NCBI RefSeq assembly: GCF_964355755.1
Contig: NC_092678.1
Span: 1,263,922-1,327,921 of the forward strand
Direction of reading: 5' to 3'
DNA from: Antedon mediterranea
Lineage: Eukaryota; Echinodermata; Crinoidea; Comatulida; Antedonidae
DNA: 64,000 nt
Below are positions 1 to 10,375 of the stretch, one piece after another (the first letter of the stretch is position 1; each line of letters starts with the position of its first letter). Below the pieces are notes generated by a model, which was not told the origin of the DNA, made no database searches, and was given only the letters and a program-made list of their open reading frames with translations. A program made the position numbers and the translations under genes.

Positions 1-157
1 TAAATGGCCCGATAACATCTCTGGGGACTGTTATTACTGTATTTCAGTAATGTTTTTTTCTTTAATAATTATCTACCTTCTTGCAGGTAGACAGGTACTT
101 GGGGTGTGCATCATAAAAAAATGAATAATATTAATAAAGAAAAAGAAAAAAAGTTAA

Positions 158-971
158 CTAATATGGTGAATACCTTACTGGTGGCCGACTTATTCTTCCC
201 GATCGAGTTCTGTACACGCCAGCTGCAACAGCAGGCACGGCCGCCACATCCGGCACCGGAGCCACGTCCGGCACAGGCACCACTACAGCCACATCCGGCA
301 CCGCTACCGGAACAGCCGGAGCAGCAGGCACGGCCGCTGCCGCAGCCGCAGGCCCACCATCATCGGCTCTTGGATTTGGGATGCCTAGCATATCAAAATG
401 CCCACCTGCCACGCACATCTGATGCCAATTCGCTGCTGCCCTCTGTCTTTCCATCTCTGCATTGTAAGGTGGCAAATTAGGAGGTGGGCGAAACGCACAT
501 TCAGACGATGAACAAGTAAGTGATGATGAAGGTGAAGTGGTGCATTGTCGTGGACATTTTCGTCGCTGAGGCAGTGAATGATGTTGTGGCGGTGAATGCT
601 GTTGTCTTGGTGGGGAATGTTGTAGTCTGCGTAATCTAATGAGGCGTTCACGTTCTTCACGTTGTCGTTGTTGTCTCGTGCGTCTGAACTGTATTCTGTC
701 TGGTGGTGTTTGTGGTCTGGGTGGTGAATGATGTTGTGGTCGTGGTGGTGAATGATGCTGTGGCCTTCGTCTGCGTGGTGGTCGTGGTTGTGGTGGTGGT
801 GGTATAGGCACACGTAGTGGGGAGCGATTAAAACCTCTTGCAGTTCGGCCATAAGGATGAAACCGTCGACATTCTCGTTGTCGAAATACTACTTCCTCGT
901 CTATCCGGGCAACTCTACCGTAGGGACGATAAACACCCTCATAGAAAAAATTGTAAGCTTCGTTTAACAAT
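158..971 (-). CDS. Terminal exon of an unrecognised Pro/Ala/Arg-rich protein, possibly retroelement-related
   Basis: An open frame of about 270 codons runs to TAG at 158-160. It has no ATG at its upstream end and begins just after a good splice acceptor (minus-strand tttttaacag before 971), so I read it as the last exon of a gene whose earlier exons I could not find. Composition changes along it: an aromatic/Arg-rich start, a Pro/Gln/His/Arg region with HHSPPRPQ-type repeats, a Ser/Cys stretch, a short ordered-looking part (NWHQMCVAGGHFDMLG), then Ala/Val/Pro/Asp repeats. It ends in YRTRSGRISRPPVRY, a basic motif I associate with C-termini of retrotransposon polyproteins. It is a GC-rich island in AT-rich DNA. 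It could be a real lineage-specific gene or the tail of a domesticated or dead element. Function is not assigned. Confidence 0.45.
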
Positions 972-1560
972 CTGTTAAAAACAGAAACAAAATATAATAA
1001 TAAATGAGTGAAACAAATTAAACTTTAATCAATATGGTCCATTATATGAAATTGGTCAAGATTCTATTAACGTGTGTCACATATCAATATCCTATCAAAT
1101 TCAAAGATACAGTCTCAGTAAATTTTTGCAAAAACACATTTTCCTAATTATTGAATATATTTGGCACTTTTATAAAAATCACAAATAATAAATGTACCTG
1201 TTAAGTTTCAACTTCCAATCACCTTATTTGTTAGTATAAACACTATACTAATAACCCAATAGCGTAACCTATAATGATGCGACTGACCAGTGATTTTGTG
1301 GCCGATCCAGGATTTGTTTAAAATATGTGGTGGGTTGGTGGGGTGGGGGCTAAAAATGGTGAAATGAAGTGAAACTTAATATAATGTCCTATCTTAGGTG
1401 GGATGAATCCACCCCTGGTAAACTTGGTTTAACCCATTGAAAGTTCAAGGTAAAAACGAAACAAAAAATAAAAAATTAACATGCTCTGAAGAAAATGATG
1501 TAAACATTTTTAATAAATAATGTGATTTGATATCAAATGAAATCAACTTTTAACAAAATC
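972..1560. other. AT-rich non-coding stretch
   Basis: No open frame with recognisable content and no clear repeat. It may be the intron or 5' flank of the exon at 158-971. Confidence 0.5.
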
Positions 1561-1643
1561 AATGTTAACGATAAAGTGATTGATTGAAATATATTTACCC
1601 AGTATAAATATATATTTCAATCAATCACTTTATCGTTAACATT
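1561..1643. repeat. Perfect inverted repeat, 34-bp arms
   Basis: Arm 1561-1594 is the exact reverse complement of arm 1610-1643, with a 15-base loop. The arms begin AATGTTAACGATAAAGTGAT. No direct repeat flanks it, so it is not clearly a transposon. It would form a very stable hairpin or cruciform. Confidence 0.9.
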
Positions 1644-1755
1644 TCTTGAAAATTCCAGAAAAAAGTCAACACTTGCGCAATGAAAATATATTTTTTTAAT
1701 AATAATGTAATGTAATAATAAATAATTTTAATAATGTTTTAAGAGATCTTTTGTG

Positions 1756-1850
1756 TAAAGTTCTGTCTACATTATTAAACCAGTTTTATATATGCCCAAA
1801 TATGGTAGTGATATATGCCCAAATATGGTAGTGATATGACACCATCATGA
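1756..1850. mobile_element. Degenerate MITE-A copy
   Basis: Contains a diverged 'gttctgtctacattatt' end and two copies of the internal block cccaaatatggtagtgatat. The other terminal repeat is missing. Same family as the complete copy at 10867-11014. Confidence 0.55.
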
Positions 1851-1864
1851 AATAGGTTAAGAAA

Positions 1865-3140
1865 ACAATTCATGCACTACAGGATTTAATCGATTTTATT
1901 TGGTTTTCATGGGATATGTTTTTGAGGTTTGCATAGTTTAACGATTACTTTTAAACAAAAAAATCATGTTTTACCCCAAAAATAAGTTGTTCAAACAACA
2001 AAAAATTATAATTTGTTGAATGTACATACAATTAAATTCATACACTACAGGATTTATTGGTTTTCAAGGGATGTCTGTTTTTTAGGTTTGCATAATTTAA
2101 CAATTTATTTAAACCAAAAAAATGATGTTTTACCCCAAAAAATAGGGTGTTAAAACAACAACAAATTATAATTTGTTGAATTTATGTACAATTCAATTTA
2201 TACAATGTAATCAATTATTTGGTTTTCATTGGATGTCTGCATTTTTTAGGTTTGCCATGTTCAACAATTATTTTAAACCCAAAAAATGATGTTTTATTCA
2301 AAAAATAGGTTGTTAAAACAACATCAATTAATAATTTGTTGAATTTACATACAATTAAAGTCATGCAATACAGGATTTAATCACTTTTATTTGGTTTTCA
2401 TGGGATGTTTTTTTGTTTTTGCATGTTTTTTGCATAATTAACCATTATTTTACTAAACCAAAAAATGATGTTTTATCCCAAAAATAGGTTGTTAAAACAA
2501 CACAAAATTATAATTTATTGAATTTAAAAACCATTCAATTTATGCAATACAGGATCATTCATCACTTATATTTGGTTTTCATGGGATGTCTATGTTTTTT
2601 TTAGGTTTGCCGGGTTTAACAATCATTTTTATCAGAAAATGATGTTTTACCCCAAAAATAGGTTGTTAAAATATAAGCAATTAATTTATTGAATTTATGT
2701 ACAATTCAATTCATTCACTACAGGATTTAATTGCTTTTATTTGGTTTTCATTGGATGTCTATGTGTTGAGGTTTGCAGAGTTTAACAATTATTTTTAACC
2801 AAAAAAATAATGTTTTACCCCAAAAATAGGTTGTTAAAACAACAACAAATTATAATTTGTTGAATTTACATACAATTAAATTAATACACTACAGGATTTA
2901 ATCACTTTTATTTGGTTTTCAAGAGTTGTCTGTTTTTTTAGGTTTGCAGAGTTTAACAATTTATTTTAACCCAAAAAATGATGTTTTACACCAAAAATAA
3001 GTTGTTCAAACAACAAAAAATTATAATTTGTTGAATTTACATACAATTAAATTCATACACTACAGGATTTATTTACTTTTATTTGTTTATTTGTTGTTTT
3101 CATGTGATGTGTTGCATTTTTTTTAAACCAAAAAACTAAT
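1865..3140. repeat. ~170-bp AT-rich tandem satellite, 7-8 copies
   Basis: The landmark cactacaggattt or its variant recurs at 1875, 2043, ~2211, 2365, 2545, 2716, 2887 and 3058, giving a period of 155-180 bp, mostly 168-171. Each unit also carries tttatttggttttcatggga, ttttaccccaaaaata and ttgttgaattta. Unit copies are diverged, so the array is not very recent. The period is close to nucleosome spacing. Confidence 0.85.
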
Positions 3141-3740
3141 TTTTACCTCAAAAGTAAACATTTTTAAAATTGATATACAAAGTGAGTTTTCATGGGATGT
3201 GCACTGCAACCTTATTTTCTAGGAGTGTATCATCAATTAAAGCAGCCTAGGCCTCTAGGCCTAGATGCATTCGAATTATTATAGACCATGCCTACAGCAA
3301 TTTAATTTGTCATGTCAGGTAACCGTTGTTGGGATCATCCTTTTATGGGCATCTAAAATAAAATTACAAAGACTTTTTTATAAAAGGCCCAAACTGTCTT
3401 ATTTGTCTTGTTAGCCTAGCTAGGTTAGGGCTTAGCCTATCCTAATTATTATGAACAAGATGTCTAGTCCACAATGTGTGCAGTGTGGCCCGAACTAATC
3501 TGCACCCAATCTGCTCGCTTCTTCCACGTCTGGGGAGGCGACGAGGCCCTAGCTGCTCTCGGCTAACTAACCTCAAGCTCGTTTTAATTGGTTGCAAACA
3601 ATTTGCTATATAGTATGAGACAGCAGAAGGGCCTAGGTTTACTATTGAATTAGATAAGATTTAAACTTTACTCACAACTGTAGTCTTCGGTTCATTTTTA
3701 GTTCTTTAGTTAAATTTTTAGTTTTTTGGTTCTTTCGTGA
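3141..3740. other. Intergenic, GGCCTAG-rich, no gene seen
   Basis: Short palindromic GGCCTAG/CTAGGCC words are frequent, as in many spacers of this window. No supported exon. Confidence 0.5.
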
Positions 3741-3836
3741 ATGGCTGCGGCGGACGGAAAGATTGAAAAAGTAAAACTTGGCGGCAAAATCACGAAGAGG
3801 TGGTATTTTGACCAATCAGATTTACAGCATGACTAA
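3741..3836 (+). other. 31-codon ORF with a cyclin T/K-like start motif
   Basis: ATG at 3741 opens 31 codons ending at TAA 3834. The peptide contains KRWYFDQSDLQ, which resembles from memory the W-Y-[FW]-x-x-x-[DE]-L start of cyclin T and cyclin K. No cyclin box follows and no good donor keeps the motif. It may be a gene-captured first exon, a relic or chance. The end of the ORF overlaps the CCAAT-rich repeats. Confidence 0.2.
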
Positions 3837-3985
3837 TCAGAAACAAAAACTGGCCAATCGCCGCACACAACACGAACAGGTGGATTTGACCAATCACAAA
3901 AGAACAACTGTACAACCAATCAGCTTTCTTGTTACTGTGACTCTGACATGAACAACAAGAACTGGCCAATCGCAGCACACAACAC
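3799..3985 (+). promoter_or_regulatory. Cluster of five same-strand CCAAT boxes
   Basis: CCAATC/CCAATCA sites start at 3812, 3854, 3890, 3916 and 3966, all in the same orientation, with a variant CTAATCAG at 3833. Several have the extended ACCAATCA form preferred by NF-Y. They arose partly by duplication: the word actggccaatcgc[c/a]gcacacaacac occurs at 3849 and 3961. No downstream gene is recognised, so a promoter role is inference. Confidence 0.4.
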
Positions 3986-4325
3986 ATCAGACACACGCAC
4001 TAGAAGTTTGGATTATTGCAGCAGTGCCATTAAATGGCAAAGCCTATGCTTTTCCATTTTATGTTTCTGTAATCCCGTATTTTGATGTACTGTGATGTTA
4101 CTAAATTTACGAAAACTGCAATTTATGGCCACCATCAGAATAATGTTTTAATTATTATTGATTATTATTATTAGGCCTCTTATAAAGTGTCGATTTAAAC
4201 CAAAGCAATCTACTACTACCTTCATACCTCCATGCTTGAAAAACGAAACGAAACATTTCTAAATAAAGAGACTAAGCCTACCATGTACCATGTTATCGAT
4301 GCATGTGTGTACACACGTACCTCTG

Positions 4326-4510
4326 TAAAGCTTGGTTCCCACTAGAACGTAACGCAAGGACGTAAACGCAACGCAAGCGTTTTAACCAATGATAAGCGAA
4401 GTTATAGACAGTTAGCAATCACAAGCGAATAAGACATCGCATGTGATTGGTCAATTCAGTTGCGTTGCGTTACGTCCTTGCGTTGCGTCGCTAGTGGGAA
4501 CCACGCTTTA
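4326..4510. mobile_element. MITE-B copy with terminal inverted repeats
   Basis: Left end taaagcttggttcccactag is mirrored by ctagtgggaaccacgcttta at the right end. Inside are further inverted words (cgtaacgcaaggacgtaa / ttacgtccttgcgttgcg). There is no coding capacity. This is a non-autonomous DNA-transposon type. Confidence 0.8.
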
Positions 4511-4589
4511 CTGTGTACACAATATCGTACTGTGCGCAGAACGGAAACCCGGGTCCCCCTCTGTGCACTTATTTGTCATATTTGAAACT

Positions 4590-4880
4590 TAAGAGTGATT
4601 CCCACTAGAACGCAACGCAGCGACGTATTGACGCAAAGTGATGTATTGCGTAATCACAAGTGGAAACCGACGACGCAATAATGCTGCAAACATCGCAAGC
4701 TTGATTGACCAGCGTTAGAGCAGTGATATTTCGAACCTTCTGAACATAGTCCGTATAGTATGGTAACTAATGCGTGGTGCTCACTAGAACGCAACGCAGC
4801 GACGTATTTACGCAAAGTGCTGTATTGCGTAATCACAAGTGGAAACCGACGACGCAATAATGCTGCAAACATCGCAGGTT
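4590..4880. repeat. Two tandem MITE-B-derived ~105-bp copies
   Basis: The block from cactagaacgcaacgcagcg to aatgctgcaaacatcgca occurs at 4593-4698 and again at 4774-4877 with few changes. It shares the cactagaacg end of MITE-B, so it is probably a related subfamily that was duplicated with its spacer. Confidence 0.75.
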
Positions 4881-4913
4881 TGATTTCACGCAGGCGGGGA
4901 CAAACACAATTAT

Positions 4914-5039
4914 TAAAGCTTGGTTCCCACTAGAACGTAACGCAAGGACGTAAACGAAACGCAAGCGTTTTAACCAATGACAAGCGAAGTTATAGACAGA
5001 TAAGCGTTACATTGCGTCGCTAGTGGGAACCAAGCTTAA
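4914..5039. mobile_element. Short MITE-B copy with intact ends
   Basis: taaagcttggttcccactag at the left and ctagtgggaaccaagctta at the right. It is an internally deleted relative of 4326-4510, with the same cgtaacgcaaggacgtaaac and gcgttttaaccaatga internal words. Confidence 0.8.
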
Positions 5040-6540
5040 AGAGTACACTTTTGGGAAATTAAAAGTAATAGGCCTACGGATTTAGGACGATTTTATCAAG
5101 TATCAATTCATTTCAAATTCATAAAATAAAGATTTATAATAAATGCTGGTGTAGTTGACCATAACAACAAAACCCATAAATAGAATATAACATCTATCTT
5201 TAGCTACTTTTGCACATTTAAGCATAATTATGTTACCTATTATAATTTAGATCGTTTCAATGATAAAGAGAATACAAATTTTAGTTCTATTTTGTTAGGC
5301 TCTCTGCCAAACGCTACAAAAGCATAAAATAGATACCGAGCTAAAACTGGTCAATTTCCGAAATACATTTCAAGTATTGTGTATACAGGACAAGTGTGAT
5401 GTCTAGCATTAATTTGTTTGTTTTAATGTTATTTCTAAATGTTATCCGCTTCCTTATGTGGAATCTGCACTCTGCATCAGGATCCTCTGTGCACACGTCA
5501 CATGACTAGTGAACGGAGTTCAACGAGTCCAATTTGGTCCAAGTTTTAGCCTCGGGAGAAAGTCGTTTCTGATTGGTTATAGCCATGGATTCGAGTTCGC
5601 GTTTTTGATTGGTTGTAAGTATTTTATCTGTCAGATTACCGTATTTATTTGAAAAAAAGACCCTGCTTTTGAATAAATATGTAATATAACATGTAATCAA
5701 ATAAATACACCCAATACATCAAATAAAGTTGTGTTCATATCTTTAAGTACCGCCCGCTTGTAGACGTTCGCATCATTTCTATGTCAAATTTGTATAATTA
5801 TTTAGAACAAAATACACGTTCTGGCAATTGTTGAGTACTGTATTTTTTCTAACAACTACTACTAAAGTAGGCCTAATTATACCCAAAAATAATAATATAG
5901 GCTTGCTAATATAGGCCTATACAATTAAATTATTAATAATATCATTTTTTAAAGCTGAAACCGTGAAAACAGCATCGTTCCGTTTAGAGAGGCTAATAAA
6001 CATTCATTTTGGTGATTTATGGAGGCTTTATAACTATAAGTTTTGCATTGAAACTTATTTGTGTAGGCCGTATTGTACGTTTATTCGGGTTTGACAAACC
6101 AGTTCCACTACACCTGCACAATCACATTTGCATAACAACACGAAAGACTGACAAACCACCAGTCCCATTACACGTCATGTACAACCTCATTTGCATAACA
6201 ACAGCGCACAGCAAACCGAGCCGTGTCGTACAACTACGATGAGATATTAATTTTGTTTTAAACGCGTAACGAAGAGAATTCTCAATTATGATAATAATTT
6301 ATAAGTACGTCTAGAAACGTAGAATAATACACTAGAAAGCAATTTTTAAAACTTAAAAGTTAAAAACTTTTCTGAAATTATTTTTACAACAGATAGAGAG
6401 AATACACTAGTCAGGCTAGGCATCGGCATCTTTACACATTTCTATCTATTTGTTCCCAATTTTCTGACATAACTCAGGTGTTCTTAATTTGAGGGCGCCA
6501 AACGTAAAATTTACGAGATCGCAATGAGGCCCTAAGGCAA
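5040..6540. other. Intergenic; small duplication with two ATTTGCAT octamers
   Basis: No gene seen. Around 6092-6202 a ~60-bp block (tgacaaacca ... catttgcataacaaca) is duplicated, placing POU-type octamers ATTTGCAT at 6126 and 6189. Two inverted CCAAT words (attggtt) lie near 5570 and 5608. No gene can be tied to these sites. Confidence 0.4.
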
Positions 6541-6786
6541 AAAAAAAATATGATGTGCTCCCTTGCCTCTAGCACGGTAAGGCTCTCTCACAGCCTTGGG
6601 GGTACCACAGCATCAGATGCTTTGATGTTATTGCCTCATGATGTGTGGTGGAAAGGGGGACGTTTAAATCTGTGAACCCCAAACACAGAAGCTCGCATAG
6701 CTTTAACTCTTTTCCACCGACCGGCATGGGGTTTGAACCCATGATATCGTGTTCCACGACGCTCTACCGACTGAGCTATCCGGCCC
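6541..6786 (-). mobile_element. tRNA-derived SINE-like unit
   Basis: On the minus strand 6785-6717 reads like a tRNA: a GGCCGG/CCGGTC acceptor-like pairing, an excellent A box (TAGCTCAGTCGGTAGAGC), an anticodon-arm remnant, and an ATGGG/CCCAT T stem around TTCAAAC (B box GGTTCAAACC). About four or five bases are missing from the anticodon/variable part, so it is not a functional tRNA. An unrelated body follows and the unit ends in a long T run at 6541-6550, like a Pol III terminator. Best read as a SINE. Confidence 0.6.
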
Positions 6787-7660
6787 TCTGGTTTATTCCA
6801 CGGTTAAAACTAGATTCGTTTTCTCAAAATTACGTCATGATATGCAAATTTGTAACGTACCGATTAGAATGACGTAATATGAAGCCGTATAAGAATAGGC
6901 CTATAGTATTGACTGCATTCTACCTTCATTACTCGTGTACGTGGCCTATCTGGTAGCTGCAATGGTAACCATTGTTTGAATTCTCTCAGCTCTACTATTA
7001 ATAGCTGGGGTTCGAATCTTACGGACTTATTTTTTTAATAGAAAAATAATAGAAATTTATGTATACTTTTTTTTCAATGTTAAAATATTGGGTCTGATCT
7101 GTTTTTAGATGGAAAGAAACGGTACAGTTAAAATGGCAGTAACATTCGATCATGCCATGAATACAAATATTTTGGCATACATGGCGTTCCATCAAATTAA
7201 AAATGCTCACTGGTGGTGGCGCTCGTAAAGGGAAATTCCCCCATCCATTTTTTATTATTACATGTGTGTTTTTTGTTGTTGTTTGTGTTTTACAATTATT
7301 GTTGTTTGTTGGTGGTATGAAGATAAGATAGGTCCAGGCGCTACCATAGGCCTATTTATTATATATGCCCAATATTATTAATTGTTTTTGATGAATTGAC
7401 TAGGCCTAGCCTTAGTTAGCTAGGCCTAGCCTACCAAGATCAGGGAGTTCCCTGGCTAGATAGTAGTATGCTATGCCCTACATACATTACATACTAGGCT
7501 AGGACTACTGGCACTAGCCTAGTATAGTAGTACGTAGTTAGTACTAATTATAGTATGTATGTCAGCCAGTGGAGGGCCTGCCATCATGAGACCTATCTAG
7601 AGTCTATGTTTATATTTATAAACTTAGTATTATTATGCCTATTCTATTATTTTAGTTACA
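6787..7660. other. 5' flank of IMMP2L
   Basis: No coding exon seen. A B-box-like ggttcgaatc at 7011-7020 has no proper tRNA fold. A 14-bp palindrome cagggagttccctg lies at 7441-7454. A non-coding first exon of IMMP2L is expected somewhere here because the first coding exon starts at a splice acceptor. Confidence 0.4.
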
Positions 7661-8927
7661 GTTTGATGGCAGCAGGGGGATCCTGGCGATGGATAGGTGC
7701 ATTACGGGTGTTTTCCTGGGGTTGCGGAGCAGGCGCTGTTACAACATTAACATTCTTTGACAAAGTTGGTTATTTTGCACGAGTTGATGGAAAGTCAATG
7801 CAGGTAATGTAACACAAACTGTAACGTGACCAATATGAACTCAAATAATTCAATTTTAATTCAATAATTTACAAAAGGAAGTCAATGTTAATCTCTCTGC
7901 TTTTTTTTTCAACACAGCCAGCCTTAAACCCAGATGGTACTAAGAAGACAAGTCAAGATATTGTGTTTTTAAATCGATGGGCTGTAAAAGAATATGTTAT
8001 TCATCGAGGAGATGTTGTTTCTATGATGTAAGTTAAAACAGACACAAAACGTAGGCTTTCATTCAGAAGCCTGGCCCGCAATAATAAAATCTAATAAATA
8101 AATAAATTGCAAACTGTTTTCTCAATGGAGGTCCTTCAGTTAAATGATGCTACTCCAGTGGTAAATGATGCTACTCCAGTGGTAAATGATGCTACTCCAG
8201 TGGTAAATGATGCTACTCCAGTGGTAAATGATGCTACTCCAGTGGTAAATGATGATACTCCACTGGTAAATGATGCTACTCCACTGGTAAATGATGATAA
8301 ATTGTTAACTAAAGTTTCATTTGTTCATCCATTATTTGCTTATATCACAGATCACCACGGGAACCAGATGAGATTATCATCAAGAGGATTATTGGCATAG
8401 CGGGCGACACTGTAAGGTAACTTTGTAACACAATTACTTTGCTGCTTACACGTTTGTATTCTTAATCTTACAGCTCAAGCAAATTGAGTAACTAATTGTT
8501 GCCATCAATATGACAGTATGATTTATCTAACCTGTGTACAAAGGAAACTGTTGATTTACATTTTCAATACACTTAACACTTTTAAATTTAATATTTATCA
8601 GAACACTGAAATACAAGAACAGATATGTAACAATCCCAGCTGGACATGTTTGGATTGAAGGCGACCATTCTGCTGTAAGCCTAGACAGCAACGTGTTTGG
8701 CCCTGTGAGTACTATTCAAATCTACCTTCATCGGATATCAGCTAGTTACAAATTTCATTAAATATTGATATATGACTTTACTGCTAACATGTTTGCATTT
8801 CTAGGTATCTCTCGGTCTCTTACATGCCAAAGCATCGATGATAGTGTGGCCACCGCATCGACGACAGATGCTTAAGCCGTTTGTGCCAGAAAATCGAAAA
8901 CCAATTAATTGTAAACAATACCATTAA
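7661..8927 (+). CDS. IMMP2L: Mitochondrial inner membrane peptidase subunit 2
   Basis: Coding exons: 7666-7803 (exon from 7661), 7918-8027, 8351-8416, 8602-8704, 8805-8927. Phases join cleanly to give 179 aa; the human protein is about 175. Domains run as expected for an S26 signal peptidase of the IMP type: an N-terminal membrane segment (about 12-32), the nucleophile Ser44 in DGKSMQ, the general-base Lys94 in IIIKRIIGIAGD, then RYVTIPAGHVWIEGD and SLDSNVFGPVSLGLLHAKA. The enzyme removes sorting peptides of intermembrane-space proteins as a heterodimer with IMMP1L, facing the intermembrane space. The start ATG follows an acceptor by five bases, so the 5' UTR is spliced. Intron 2 (8028-8350) holds a 21-bp minisatellite. 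Family assignment is firm; exon edges are manual. Confidence 0.93.
8141..8299. repeat. 21-bp minisatellite in an IMMP2L intron
   Basis: Unit gtaaatgatgctactccagtg repeats about 7.5 times. The last copies carry gatgata and ccactg variants. It keeps an open frame by chance of length, but the frame is wrong for the flanking exons. Confidence 0.95.
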
Positions 8928-10375
8928 AATGGATACAGTAAAAATGGAAACCTGAAATTATTTTGATGTAGAACGTTAAATTAAACGACAATTACAAGAT
9001 TAAAAGAATTCAAAAGTATGTCAAAGTTCTGTGCCAACACTCGAAGTCAAGGATGGCAAATATCTGACCAATGATCCGGTGTTTATAGACTATAGCGTAA
9101 GTCTGGGTCGATGTGTGGTCAGCAGGAGAGCAATACTGTTATGGACTTCCTCATATTGCAAATACAATTATTTAAATAACTGGTTATATTACAATAAATT
9201 ATTTTATTGATTAAAAATTGAGTCAATACTGTACTTGTTGATAATATAATCTTATTATTACATAAGACATACACTTTTAATACGTAAATACAGAATGAGA
9301 ATTGTATTGCGTAAAACATTAAAAAAAGCACAAAAAAATATAATCCACGATTCATATAGGATATAAAACTGCATACATGTATACTTTGGTGAGAGAAATG
9401 GCGTCGGTGGTCCTTACATAGGAATAAAGGCCACATTATGAATCAGTGTTTAACAATTTACATTTACAGTAGCTACTGTATGTGTTCAAATGATACAGTG
9501 TAAACAAAATCAGTATTTGTACTATTTTAAAATGTTGACATTTTTAGAAATATTTTTTTTGCAACAATATGCTAAGATTAAAATATACCAATACATAACT
9601 AAAATAAACATATACGTTAATAATAAATTTTCCTTTATATAATACATTTCAATATAATTATATTTTTACCAATTATACTGTAGTATACTGTAGAAATGAA
9701 CATTTAATTTGTAGTTCAAAACAATTGCTCATTAAATAGCACACATATGACCAATTGTACATACTGTGTCTGCAAAATACCATCTTCTTTTAAAGTACCC
9801 TTTCCAAACATACATTTTATACAGTAATTTTGACATTAAAGACATTAAATAACTCAACTTATGTGGTATTGTAAACATGCATGTTCTTTGGTAATGTGAT
9901 TTTTAGATATTTACTTATTTTAAAATGTTTAATTAAATCTAGGTAAGGGGGTGCAACCCAATGATTTTGTTTGCTAAGTGTTCCTATCAATTTAAATTCT
10001 CTTGTTTCTAGAAAGTTTTGCTTTTGTATTTTGGATTAAGAATAAGGCAATATTTTTTGTGCAATTTGGAAGTAAAATTTGGTCACAATTTTATAGCCTC
10101 AGTTCTCTTTGACATTTGAATATTACTATATTATAAATCTATGTTCTGCCATAAAATACAAATTATTTGATTTCATTGAGTCCAACCCGACCCTTATTTT
10201 TAAATTTAGGTTTAGACAGTGTTAACGTTACTCTAATAGTTTTGTTTCAGATTCATGTTAGATTACGATGAAATTGCTTAATTGTCATTGGTTAATAATT
10301 CTATTCAAAATAACCTTTACAACGATTAATTAATTAATATTAACAATACAGATGTCCAGCAACAGGTTGTTGGCG
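8928..10375. other. AT-rich convergent 3' flanks of IMMP2L and the sorting nexin
   Basis: No supported coding exon. It presumably contains the 3' UTRs of two genes that end tail-to-tail. Confidence 0.5.

Noticed and set aside
6717-6785. Functional tRNA gene
   Set aside because: The anticodon/variable region is four to five bases too short and the acceptor stem is imperfect; kept as SINE-like.
6955-7020. Second tRNA-like unit with ggttcgaatc
   Set aside because: No D or T stem pairs correctly; only a B-box word.
8107-8400. Frame with NDATPVV repeats reading into an IMMP2L exon
   Set aside because: It reads the exon at 8351-8416 in the wrong frame; the correct frame gives the IMMP2L peptide.
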